In this document: piece after piece, positions 44,601 through 52,937 of the stretch | Layout: each line of letters opens with the position of its first letter | How positions within the stretch are numbered: position 1 is the stretch's first letter | Origin: Thecamonas trahens ATCC 50062 | Taxonomy: Eukaryota; Apusozoa; Apusomonadida; Apusomonadidae | Reading direction: 5' to 3' | NCBI RefSeq assembly: GCF_000142905.1 | Contig: NW_013657665.1 | Coordinates: 200,164-264,163 of the forward strand | Length of the DNA stretch: 64,000 bases | Program-made: the position numbers and the translations under genes | The notes under the pieces: generated by a model | Told to the model about the DNA's origin: nothing | The model's database searches: none | Seen by the model: the letters and a program-made list of their open reading frames with translations, nothing else

Positions 44601-47600
44601 GCACGTCGACCACTGTGCTGTTGTCTGTCTCAGAAACAAATCGCACCGCCAGCGTGGGCAAGTCCAGAAAGACCTCCGGATACTTGGCAAACAGGTACAC
44701 GTTCTGCCCGCCAACTGTAAGCGAGTTGGCCGGCAGCGCTGCAAGCACCGCAGGCTCGCCGGTGTAGGTCACCGTCACCAGGCCCGCCGTCGCCACAGAG
44801 AGCACAGAGTTAACTCTCACCGTGATGTCCTGCGCTGTTCCAAGCGCGTGTCCAAACGGCACCGCGCACCCGCGGATCTCCGAGTAGCTCACCTCGAGGC
44901 GCGACCGTCCTGCGTCGCACGGGAGCTCGCCCACCAGCACCTCGACGCCTGTCCCGTTGAGCGAGACGCCGCGGATGGTCACAAACTCATACGCCTCTAT
45001 CACGCTCGGTGTCACGCCCAGCACCCCAGCCTCATAGGTAAAGGGCAGCGAGTTGACCGACGGCACCGTATCGCCGAGCGCCACAACTTCGACTGTCACC
45101 GTCGCCACTTGACCAGCGCTCGGCACATTGCCCGGCACCACGCACCCGACAATCGTGTCCGAGGCCACGACGCTTGGACTACCACCACACCGAACGCCGT
45201 CAAAGTACACCACCGTCTCGCCGTCAGTCGCGTTGACAAAGCCGGCGCCGCGGATTGTCACTACTCCGCCGACAGGACCGGCTGCAGGCTCGATGGCGCT
45301 CAGACTGGGCGCGTACTGGAAGGCAAGGCCCGGCGTGAGGACCGTCGACACCACGCCACCCACCACAGCACCAACAGACGCGTTGGTGTTGGTAGGGAAC
45401 GGCGGCGCCACGCACGATGCAAGCGTCAGCGGGAGACCTGCTGGCGAGAGCGTAGCCGAGCACACCACTCCGCCGAGCGAGATGGCGTCGAGTGAGAGCC
45501 CAAAGTCGAACCATCCGCTGAGCGTGACCACCGTCCCTGGCGGGCCAGACGACGGCGAGATCGAGACCACCGTCGTCGCGTACCGGAACGGCACCGTGTT
45601 GGAGCTCAGCTCGAGGCCAAAGAGCTGGACTCCGACAGAGGCGCCCAGCGCTCCGGGCGGAATGACGCAGCCAGAGAGCTCCACCAATGACGGATCGCTT
45701 GCCGACACTACGATGGCACCGGTCGCGCTCGCCACCGGCGTCACACCAAACGCAATGTCGCCGCACGTCGCAGAGCCAAAGTTGGAGCCCACAAGCACAA
45801 ACGGCTGACCGGCGACGCCGGCCCGCTCGCGAACCTCGGTGACCGCCGGCCGATAAGTAAAGAGCCCGTCAACGTCCGACTCCTCGCCGTTAAACGCCAC
45901 AGCAACAACAGCTCGCAGCGAGCCGAGGTACCCGGGCGGTGCTGTGCATCCGCTGACCTTAGTGCCCGAGCCCGAGCTCGCTGTCCCACGAGCAGGCAGC
46001 CGCTGGCTCGCGCCAAACAGGATGTCCGAGCACGCGATGCCAGCTAGCCCGCGCCCGCGGAGCACAAACGCCGTGTTCTGCGGGCCAGACGCCGGACTCA
46101 GGAGAGCCACCTCGGGAATGACCGTAAACACAACCGCGCCTACAGACACTACTCCCCCCATTTCCACGTCAACACTTGGCGTCGCGCCGACGGTCAAACC
46201 CATCGGCATGTAGCATCCGTCCACAAGGCGGCCACCGCCCGAGACGCTTGCCAACCCGGTGGCAACCGTGCCTCCGACACGGATCTGGCTGCAGCTCAAC
46301 GTGCCGAGCCCGGTCCCGGTGAGGGTAAAGTTGGCGCCAGGCGGGCCGCGCAAGACCGAGAGTGCCGAGACTCGTGGAACAACCGTGAGGCTTCCCGAGG
46401 TACTCGAGACTAGGCCGTCGAGTTCAACAACTACTGCCCCAACCGTTCCACCAGGATGAGCGTCGGGGACCAGACAGCCGGTCACCGCGGTAAACGGTGC
46501 CGCGACGTTCGCGGTACCAGTAAGTGGTGCGCCATCAAGCTTGATGTCACTGCACTGCGCGAGCTCAAACCCTGTTCCAGTCACGGTCACCGCCGCCCCG
46601 ATCGGCGCCGCGCTAGGGCTTACTGCCGCCACCACTGGGACCGACCGGACGGTTGTGAACGGGACAACCAACGGCGACTCGAGCAGGAAACCAGCCTTGG
46701 CTGCCGCATTCGTGCTGATCGTTAGCTCGTACCGGGTGAGGTGGGTAAGATTGCCAGGCGGGTAGAATGTGACCGTCTCGTTGGCAGGTGCGTCCCACAC
46801 AAACGAGCCACCAGAAGCGTCGACACCATCGTCGACATTGCGGAGCGAGATTGCGGCCTCAGTTGCCGCCACCGCCATCTCGCGCGAGAACGAGACGGTA
46901 ATCGGGAGGTGAACGGCTACCGAGACTGCGCCCATGCTCGGGACTGTCGCCTCAATCCGAGGCGCGGAAAGATCGAGCGTCGTAAAAATGGTCGAGAGTG
47001 GCGCCATCAGACTGTTGCCGGAAATGTCTCGCCCGCCTGCCACTGTCAGATTGACCGTGTGGACCGTAAAGTTGGCAAGGAAGGCATGCGGCGTAAAGAC
47101 AAGGATTGTGTCGCTGGCTGACCACGCGAACTCGCCCGAAATCGGACCGCCAGGCACAGCCGCGACCTCGAACCCGCCCTCGACTGCGCTTCGGTCCATC
47201 GGCTCGTCGAAAACAAGCCGAACAACCGTGGCAAACGAGACGCCAACGGCAGTCGCGGCCGGCGACGAGCTCACCAAGATCGGAGGCGTAAAGTCGGCAG
47301 AGCGGAAAGACGAGACAAAGCGGGTGCCGAGGGTGTTCGCGGCATTGGCCACATCGGTTGCGGTGCCGGCCACGGCCACTTGGCACACCACGTCGTCGTC
47401 GAGAGTAGATGTGGGCGCGAGCGTGAGTACCGAGTCCAGAGCCGACCAAACTGTGGTCACAGCAACAGGCACTCCGTTGCAGGCGAGGCTGGCAGCAGCC
47501 TCGGCCGACGCTCGGTCCATCGTCTCGGAAAAGGTGATGGTGACGCTGGTGTCAAGCGAGACGTTCCATGCCGCCAAGGGAGGCTCAACTGACAACACGG

Positions 47601-50600
47601 TCGGCGCAATAAGGTCGACGGTGACAAACGAGGTGGCGACAGCCTGAGCGAGCGCGTTGGCGTTGGGCGAAGCATCAACCACCGACGCCAGCAGCATCAC
47701 CTCGTATCGCGTCGAATTGACGAGCGGAGCAGCAGGCGTGAAGGTGTAGACAGTGAAAATGGCGTTCCACACGCCGGAGCCGGCGACATGGACTCCGCGG
47801 GAGCCGGCGTCGTCGACGGGCGTCAGAGTAAACGAGGCTCCGGGCGAGAGCGAGCCGACTGCCATTCGCTCCGAGAACTGGACGACAACAGTCGAGCCGA
47901 GGCTCGCCTCGATCGAGCCATTGCCCGGGCTCACCATAACCACAGCTGGCCGTGTGACGTCTTCGGTAAACCAAGTAGTCGAGTACGAGGCTGCTAGCGC
48001 GTTGGGGTGTGAGATCGAGTCATCGAGGGCGGCGACGCTCAAGGCGACCTGGTAAAAGACGGTCTCTTCGAGCGGGGCAGCCGGAACAAAGGTGACGATG
48101 TGCGAGACGTTGGTTGGGAGGCTCCAAACAAAAGTGCCAGCCACGCGGGCCGCCGAACCTTGCTTCGTCAGCGCAAAGGCAGCCTCGACCGAAGCCGTGT
48201 CCATTCCCTCGTCAAAGACAAGAGTGATGTTGGAGCCAAGGACGACCGAGTTGTCGCCGTCGGGCGGGACCGAGGCAGCCGTGACGAGCTGCGGGCGGGT
48301 GTGGTCCTGAGCCCGAAACCAGAACACGACCGGCTCCATGGCGTTGGAGCTTGCATCGAGTGCACCGGCTCCGTAGCTCAATATGTAGTCGGTGTCGTCT
48401 GGCAGGTCTGCAAAGGGAGTAAAGGTGAGGACGGTCTTGGGCGTGTTCCACGCAAAGGCGCCAGCCACTGGCGAGCCGGCCACCGAGACTAACGAGAACG
48501 CCGACTGGACCGGCGCCGGAATCATGGCCTCGGAAAAGGTGGTGACAATGGTCGAGTTGAGCCCGACCTCGGTCTGAGTGTTGTATGGAGCGGTGGCGAC
48601 GACGCGCGGGGCGGAAAAGTCGCGCGTGAAAAAGGCCGAGCCAAAGGGCGCGCCAGCAAGGTTGTTGCCGGACGGATCGGCGGCAGCGGGCGCGAGAGTG
48701 ATGGTGTACTCGGTGAACGACGCGAGGTCAGCGAGCGGCACAAACTGAAGTGCCGTGTTCTCGTTCGACCAGCTAATGTTGCCGGTGACGGACGAGCCGT
48801 CTTCGGCAAGCAGCGAAAAGGCCGCGGTAGTGGCCGGCACGTCCATGGTCTCGTCAAAGAGAACTCGGACAACAATGTCGGGATCGAGCCCGGCCTCGTC
48901 GCGGCCGGGCGAGGTCGACGTCACTCGCGGCGGCGTCGAGTCCTCGGTGACAAACGAGGCCGAGAGCTCAAAGCCGAGCTTGTTTCCCGCGAGATCGGTG
49001 GCGGCAGTGGTGACTGAGATAAAGTGGGTGGTCCGCTGCGCAAGCGGCATTGCTGGCGTAAACACCATCAGCTGCTCGTTGTTCGCGAGGGCAAAGTAGG
49101 CAAAGGTCCCGCTCACCGGCTCGTTGTCGAGGGTGCGGAGCGAGAACGCGCCACCGGCGTCGAGCGACGTCTGGTTCATGTGCTCGGAAAAGGTGACGTT
49201 GATGGTGGTAGCGACAGGGACTGAGGGCTCTAGGGCGCGCGGCGTGAACGAGTTGCGGTAGACCGGCGCCACAACGTCGATGCAGAGCGGCGCACTCGAC
49301 GACCACTGGCCGTTGGCCTGACAGCTCCGAGACGAGACGCCAACCAAAGAGTACGGCGCATTGCAGGCGTAGCTGCAGCTCGACGGGTAAGTGGTGGCGC
49401 ACGATCCGATGTTTCCGTTCGTTGGCGGCAGCAGCGGCCCACAGTCGTGCAGGAGGCATACGGCGTTGTCACCGCTCCACGACGCGTCGGGAAGGCATGT
49501 CCGCGCCGCCATGGTTGTGGCGTTGGCCAGATAATAGCCCGTATCACACGAGAAGGTCTCGCACGTACCACCGACCGAGCGCACGCAGTCGCCGGCTCGC
49601 GAGCCAAAGGCCGGCGGCGAGAGGTCCGGACAGTACGACAAGATGAGAGCACACGAGGCGGCCGGGCCTGACCAGTTGCCAACGCGATTCAACCCGACGA
49701 GGCACGTGCGCGAGGTCGAGCCGACGAGCGAGTAGCCGCCGTTGCAGGAAAAGGCGCAGGTATCTCCGAGCGTCTGCCCGCATACCGGCGGAGTGGTTAC
49801 CGAGTTGGGCGGCGGGAAAAGGGTCGGACAGTAGAGCGGGTCGAGGGCGCACGTGGTGGGAATACCGGTGTAGGTCTTGAGGACAGTGCATGTGTGGGTG
49901 ATGTCGCCGTTCTTGAGGTAGCCCTCGTTGCAATCGTGAACCGAGACGGCCGAGTACGTGGTGTTGACGGTGTAGACCCATGCCGGCCAGGTGTCACCCG
50001 GTTGCGGCGCCGGAGGGAGGCGGGCGACTTCGTAGCCGTTGACCGGCGGCGTGTTGGGCCCACAGTCGATGACGGTGCAGTTCGGCGAGGCCACGTCCCA
50101 TACGCCGTGTGTGGTGTTGAGCGGAAGGCAGCGGCGGAAGGGTGGGTTGGAGACTGCGTACCCGACCTTGCACCGGTACGGCCCGCACTCGTCGCCGTTG
50201 GTCTCCCACACGTAGCGCGGGCAGTCTTCGGGCGCAATGTCGCCATGGTCCGGCGCCACCGGTGGCTCGCAGTAGTCGGCGATGCGGTCACAAGTCGGGA
50301 GGTCACCGTCCCACACGCCGACTGACGCGTCGGCGCCGGTCGTGTTAGTGCATCGCCGGACGGTCGAACCAGCCACAAGGTGGTACCCGAGGTTGCATGT
50401 GGTCGTCACCGTATCGCCAAGTCGGTACGCCCCCGCCACACCAAAGGTGGCATGCGGAACAAGGTACTCAAACGGCTCGCAGTACGGCTCGACAAGGGAG
50501 GCGCAGTCGGGCCCGGTAAAGCCATAGTAGCAGGTGCAGGTCGAGGCGTCGGTGCAAGTGCCGCGCCCGGCGCGGCACGGCTGCGAGCCGCATCGCGGCG

Positions 50601-52503
50601 TGCATCCGGCCGAGTTGTCGGCGACAGCAATAGAGACCGACGACGTGACAGGCCCACACCGCGGCGAGGCGAGTGTGACCGAGGCGGTGAGCGCGGCCGA
50701 GATCCCGTCGGCTCGAACGGTCACTAACTCGTCGTTGATCGCCGACACTGGGCTGAGGCCTGCGTCAAATGTCCACGCCACCGTCCGGTCCGAGTCCCAT
50801 GTCGGCGTCGACTCAACGTTGAGGGAAAAGTATGAGGTGAGGCAGGTAGAAGTGGCAGATGCTGGTGTCACCACAATGTCCGCAGAAATGGTTTCGGGCT
50901 GGATGTAGAGAATGTCGTCAAAGACCTGCGAGTTGACTGTGAGGTCGACAAAGCCGGGCGCGCTGTAGATAGCGGTCGCCGACGTCGACGAGCTTTGGCC
51001 GAGCCAGCCACTCCCTGACGAGGTGAGCGTTCCGCCCGGAGTGAGAGTGATGGAAATAACGGAACCAACACAGGTGTGCGGTGCAGCGACTTGGATTTTC
51101 TGGTGGTTCATCAGCGAGGTATCGGAAATGGCAGCCGAGACCGGGTAGGTTCCAGACTGCTGGATAATGCGACTGATGCCGCTGACGCCTTTTCCACCTG
51201 TGCCACCACGGCTCCCGCTTCCACCTTTTCCCCCGAGCCCACCACGGCGAGCTCTGCAATCTGGATCATGGGGGATGCCTCCGAGCCCACCAGGGGAGCC
51301 TAGGCCTCCAGCACCGCCGCTGCCGCCTTGGCCTGCCGAGCCTGCTTGGGCCAGCGAGTAGCGGATGGAAATTGAGTGGGCCGTTGACTTGCGGTAGGCA
51401 ATGATGGCGATCGAAGATCCGCCAGAGCCACCACCTGCACCGCCAAAGCCGCCGCCGCCACCACCACCACCACCACCGCCACCACCGCCGGTCTGCTTGT
51501 ACTTTGTCTTGGACGGAAACTCATAGACACGGAAAGCGCCACCACCACCACCGCCGCCACCGCCACCACCATTCCTGCCGTTGGCACCGGCCTTGCCCGG
51601 GTTCGCCACCCATCGGTAGTTATTGGCATCAAAGTACCCGGAACCAGACACGCCGTTCCCACCATTGGACGGCTGTAAGCCGTTTCCACCGTTGCCTCCG
51701 TTCTTGCCGTCTGAGATGATGCCGAAAACACTCTCGCCGCTCGAGCCGGGCCCACCCGAGGCGCCACCAAGCGAGCCACCACCGCCTTTGCCACCGACAC
51801 CACAGTTGCCCTTGCAGCATCCGCGGCCACCTGTCCCACCAGGGTTGCCCCCAGAGCCACCGTAGGCGGGCGTATCAGAGTTACAGGCTGCTTTGTTACA
51901 GTAGCCAACAATACCGTTGCGCCCGGACTTGGCCACGATCTTGCCGTTTGCACCCTTGGCCCCGGCACCACCATCGGATGCATCCCCCGAGATGACATAG
52001 ATGCGCGAGGCTGAAAAGTCGACGCAAGCGGCAACCAGCAAGCCGTAGACCGACTGGGACGAGCCACCTGGCGACACAGCATAGAAGATGATTTCAGAGA
52101 CAGACGTCGAAATGGTGCCCTCAGCCTTTGCCACCGGCCCGCCTTGATCAGAGAACAGGATCGTGTTGTACGCGTTGATAGTAGAGCGGACCCAAGAGCC
52201 ACTCCCGCGTAGCCATGATCCTTGGTAGATCGTGTACGACTGCAGAGCATAGTTGTGAGTGTTGTACAAGCCTTGCTCGAGCCGGAAGATGTAGCGCCTC
52301 GTCGTGCTTGCCAGACCAAAGGCGTTGGAGCTTCGCAGCACACCGGCCCTCGCGAGGCTGCACGGCGTGTCTGGCTGACAGAACGAAAACGACGAGCCCG
52401 ATGACGAGATGTGGAGAACGCGGATGGTGTGCTGTTGCTGTCCCATGCCTGTTGCCGCCAAGGCAAGTAGCACCAGAGCTGACAGCCACCACCAGCACGA
52501 CAT
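41653..52503 (-). CDS. Giant multidomain surface protein with multipass C-terminal membrane module
   Basis: 3,616 residues, no intron needed. Start ATG 52503 opens a signal peptide (Trp/Leu/Ala-rich, about 1-21). Regions in order: non-repetitive domain; Gly-rich region (about 205-445) with runs of more than ten Gly; one EGF-like domain (about 634-668); about six sushi/CCP-like Cys domains (about 670-1080); about eight SbsA-type Ig-like domains (about 1080-1950), each with an [FV]SExM or FDExMD motif; seven or eight IPT/TIG domains (about 1955-2600); a Cys-rich GCC2/GCC3-like region (about 2800-2960); about nine membrane segments (about 2965-3335) containing RRYYWEMVILVRK; and a Ser-rich cytosolic tail. 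This is typical of large protist surface receptors or adhesins. The membrane part resembles TRP-like multipass modules fused to Cys-rich ectodomains in protists, but channel function is inference. Its promoter is shared with the RasGAP receptor gene. Confidence 0.85.
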   Translation of the reverse strand: MSCWWWLSALVLLALAATGMGQQQHTIRVLHISSSGSSFSFCQPDTPCSLARAGVLRSSNAFGLASTTRRYIFRLEQGLYNTHNYALQSYTIYQGSWLRGSGSWVRSTINAYNTILFSDQGGPVAKAEGTISTSVSEIIFYAVSPGGSSQSVYGLLVAACVDFSASRIYVISGDASDGGAGAKGANGKIVAKSGRNGIVGYCNKAACNSDTPAYGGSGGNPGGTGGRGCCKGNCGVGGKGGGGSLGGASGGPGSSGESVFGIISDGKNGGNGGNGLQPSNGGNGVSGSGYFDANNYRWVANPGKAGANGRNGGGGGGGGGGGAFRVYEFPSKTKYKQTGGGGGGGGGGGGGGFGGAGGGSGGSSIAIIAYRKSTAHSISIRYSLAQAGSAGQGGSGGAGGLGSPGGLGGIPHDPDCRARRGGLGGKGGSGSRGGTGGKGVSGISRIIQQSGTYPVSAAISDTSLMNHQKIQVAAPHTCVGSVISITLTPGGTLTSSGSGWLGQSSSTSATAIYSAPGFVDLTVNSQVFDDILYIQPETISADIVVTPASATSTCLTSYFSLNVESTPTWDSDRTVAWTFDAGLSPVSAINDELVTVRADGISAALTASVTLASPRCGPVTSSVSIAVADNSAGCTPRCGSQPCRAGRGTCTDASTCTCYYGFTGPDCASLVEPYCEPFEYLVPHATFGVAGAYRLGDTVTTTCNLGYHLVAGSTVRRCTNTTGADASVGVWDGDLPTCDRIADYCEPPVAPDHGDIAPEDCPRYVWETNGDECGPYRCKVGYAVSNPPFRRCLPLNTTHGVWDVASPNCTVIDCGPNTPPVNGYEVARLPPAPQPGDTWPAWVYTVNTTYSAVSVHDCNEGYLKNGDITHTCTVLKTYTGIPTTCALDPLYCPTLFPPPNSVTTPPVCGQTLGDTCAFSCNGGYSLVGSTSRTCLVGLNRVGNWSGPAASCALILSYCPDLSPPAFGSRAGDCVRSVGGTCETFSCDTGYYLANATTMAARTCLPDASWSGDNAVCLLHDCGPLLPPTNGNIGSCATTYPSSCSYACNAPYSLVGVSSRSCQANGQWSSSAPLCIDVVAPVYRNSFTPRALEPSVPVATTINVTFSEHMNQTSLDAGGAFSLRTLDNEPVSGTFAYFALANNEQLMVFTPAMPLAQRTTHFISVTTAATDLAGNKLGFELSASFVTEDSTPPRVTSTSPGRDEAGLDPDIVVRVLFDETMDVPATTAAFSLLAEDGSSVTGNISWSNENTALQFVPLADLASFTEYTITLAPAAADPSGNNLAGAPFGSAFFTRDFSAPRVVATAPYNTQTEVGLNSTIVTTFSEAMIPAPVQSAFSLVSVAGSPVAGAFAWNTPKTVLTFTPFADLPDDTDYILSYGAGALDASSNAMEPVVFWFRAQDHTRPQLVTAASVPPDGDNSVVLGSNITLVFDEGMDTASVEAAFALTKQGSAARVAGTFVWSLPTNVSHIVTFVPAAPLEETVFYQVALSVAALDDSISHPNALAASYSTTWFTEDVTRPAVVMVSPGNGSIEASLGSTVVVQFSERMAVGSLSPGASFTLTPVDDAGSRGVHVAGSGVWNAIFTVYTFTPAAPLVNSTRYEVMLLASVVDASPNANALAQAVATSFVTVDLIAPTVLSVEPPLAAWNVSLDTSVTITFSETMDRASAEAAASLACNGVPVAVTTVWSALDSVLTLAPTSTLDDDVVCQVAVAGTATDVANAANTLGTRFVSSFRSADFTPPILVSSSPAATAVGVSFATVVRLVFDEPMDRSAVEGGFEVAAVPGGPISGEFAWSASDTILVFTPHAFLANFTVHTVNLTVAGGRDISGNSLMAPLSTIFTTLDLSAPRIEATVPSMGAVSVAVHLPITVSFSREMAVAATEAAISLRNVDDGVDASGGSFVWDAPANETVTFYPPGNLTHLTRYELTISTNAAAKAGFLLESPLVVPFTTVRSVPVVAAVSPSAAPIGAAVTVTGTGFELAQCSDIKLDGAPLTGTANVAAPFTAVTGCLVPDAHPGGTVGAVVVELDGLVSSTSGSLTVVPRVSALSVLRGPPGANFTLTGTGLGTLSCSQIRVGGTVATGLASVSGGGRLVDGCYMPMGLTVGATPSVDVEMGGVVSVGAVVFTVIPEVALLSPASGPQNTAFVLRGRGLAGIACSDILFGASQRLPARGTASSGSGTKVSGCTAPPGYLGSLRAVVAVAFNGEESDVDGLFTYRPAVTEVRERAGVAGQPFVLVGSNFGSATCGDIAFGVTPVASATGAIVVSASDPSLVELSGCVIPPGALGASVGVQLFGLELSSNTVPFRYATTVVSISPSSGPPGTVVTLSGWFDFGLSLDAISLGGVVCSATLSPAGLPLTLASCVAPPFPTNTNASVGAVVGGVVSTVLTPGLAFQYAPSLSAIEPAAGPVGGVVTIRGAGFVNATDGETVVYFDGVRCGGSPSVVASDTIVGCVVPGNVPSAGQVATVTVEVVALGDTVPSVNSLPFTYEAGVLGVTPSVIEAYEFVTIRGVSLNGTGVEVLVGELPCDAGRSRLEVSYSEIRGCAVPFGHALGTAQDITVRVNSVLSVATAGLVTVTYTGEPAVLAALPANSLTVGGQNVYLFAKYPEVFLDLPTLAVRFVSETDNSTVVDVPRSALTLIGNAVINFDAPAFPVSGGTRLSVTNRGGNYSAAISFTYFSTPSGLALVSAPGGVWRNSGTMEPTPVLEIVDAFGVRVENALGTGVVVRAVITEVASPARALGDPPVSVVGVEATSARGLVSFDNLAFSGVRGASYAISFEAPGVSGVTPLALPGAIVVEECGTSDQFAVATASGVECECLPGYTPSPTSGSCVACEVNEYKAEPSNAACLPCGPNFATNTTGSVTREACFCKDGWYMPNYNSTECPGCCLPCVAGGVCRDGNIEPAAGFWRASASANDLLYECSVPSACAGGGTTACAPEYTGPICDVCRDGYAKFGEICTLCPPRGESVAVLVFIALAAVTVVLVLIRSALHAHEKEKHSAASAVLKILINFLQSIAFLGDFKTRWPSTLKMLFGISNSSNGVSTRFFSIQCLFSLSFYDTLLAAMLMPVFVAGIPLVVVALEYGLRRAIDAARFKAKALHHFVLRYRMAVLVLAFFSHASITSTVLEAFPCVAFNGKRYLVADMTVECGQARQVAWATAAGVFLVGYCVGLPLAGFVLLYRNRGALHTASVKEKYAFLILGFTSRRYYWEMVILVRKTAIICIKVLLQTNPVAQVYAGIWVIAVSVFVHIRSNPFVFAILTRLELLSLATTFVVLMASQFYYVDKLGGSSAEAVSSPWTTALTVFLVVLLIGVVSIMIVVAVREVLKSLRKKLPMWLRKILQLDSRLELDANFVPDLDWSDSSAYETALAGLDATAFRHAVDDAFLEAATKESRANHQVYKDARTYENMRDTALVELYKRAATTEMPQAEVEAFEAKIVRSLGKPPPADYVDGPEMSGSGSASADARRLARPAELVVDRKGLLKVIRYLDAQPNLKFPDWVAVNQKALFRFVDRHGVVPKSLFFARYLAPPGTTKATRRELDASSLGSSSLSLSSSKSVRSGSSSDAKASSGAGTDGGSDSGSGSSSGSSSAVAMRNDAYLGLSDVATESESM

Positions 52504-52937
52504 CTGACAGAAGGGGAGGGAGAGAGGGAAGGGAGGAGAGAAAGTCGAGGTGTGTGTGACGAGTGTGTGTGGAGCGTGGTGTGTATGTGTGTGTGAGGGG
52601 TTGAGGGTGTGTGTGAGGTGGAGTGTTTGTGTTTGTGCGTGGGCGTGGGGGTGTGAGGTGTGGGAAGAAGGGGACGGGGGAAGAGGGGAGGAGGGTGGGG
52701 GAGGGAGAGGTGTGTGGGAGTCGGAGCACGTGGGGGCCGAAAAGTTGATGCACGACATCAACGACATTCTCGCGCGCACGCCATCCCTTTTTTTGCCTAC
52801 CACACCCTTTTTTTGAAGGGGGCGGCGCAAAGTCCACGCTATTCGGAGGTCTTTTTTGTTGTGGGAAGCAAGAGAAGGACAAAGAGTGATCAACAACCAG
52901 TTAGCAAATCATTTGACTCTCTGGGAGACACAAAAAA
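52504..52937. promoter_or_regulatory. Divergent intergenic region between the giant surface gene and the RasGAP receptor gene
   Basis: 434 bp. The part next to the surface gene (52504-52650) is purine- and TG-rich on the plus strand, that is CT/CA-rich in sense. The part next to the receptor gene holds short T and A runs. No named element is recognised. Confidence 0.4.
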
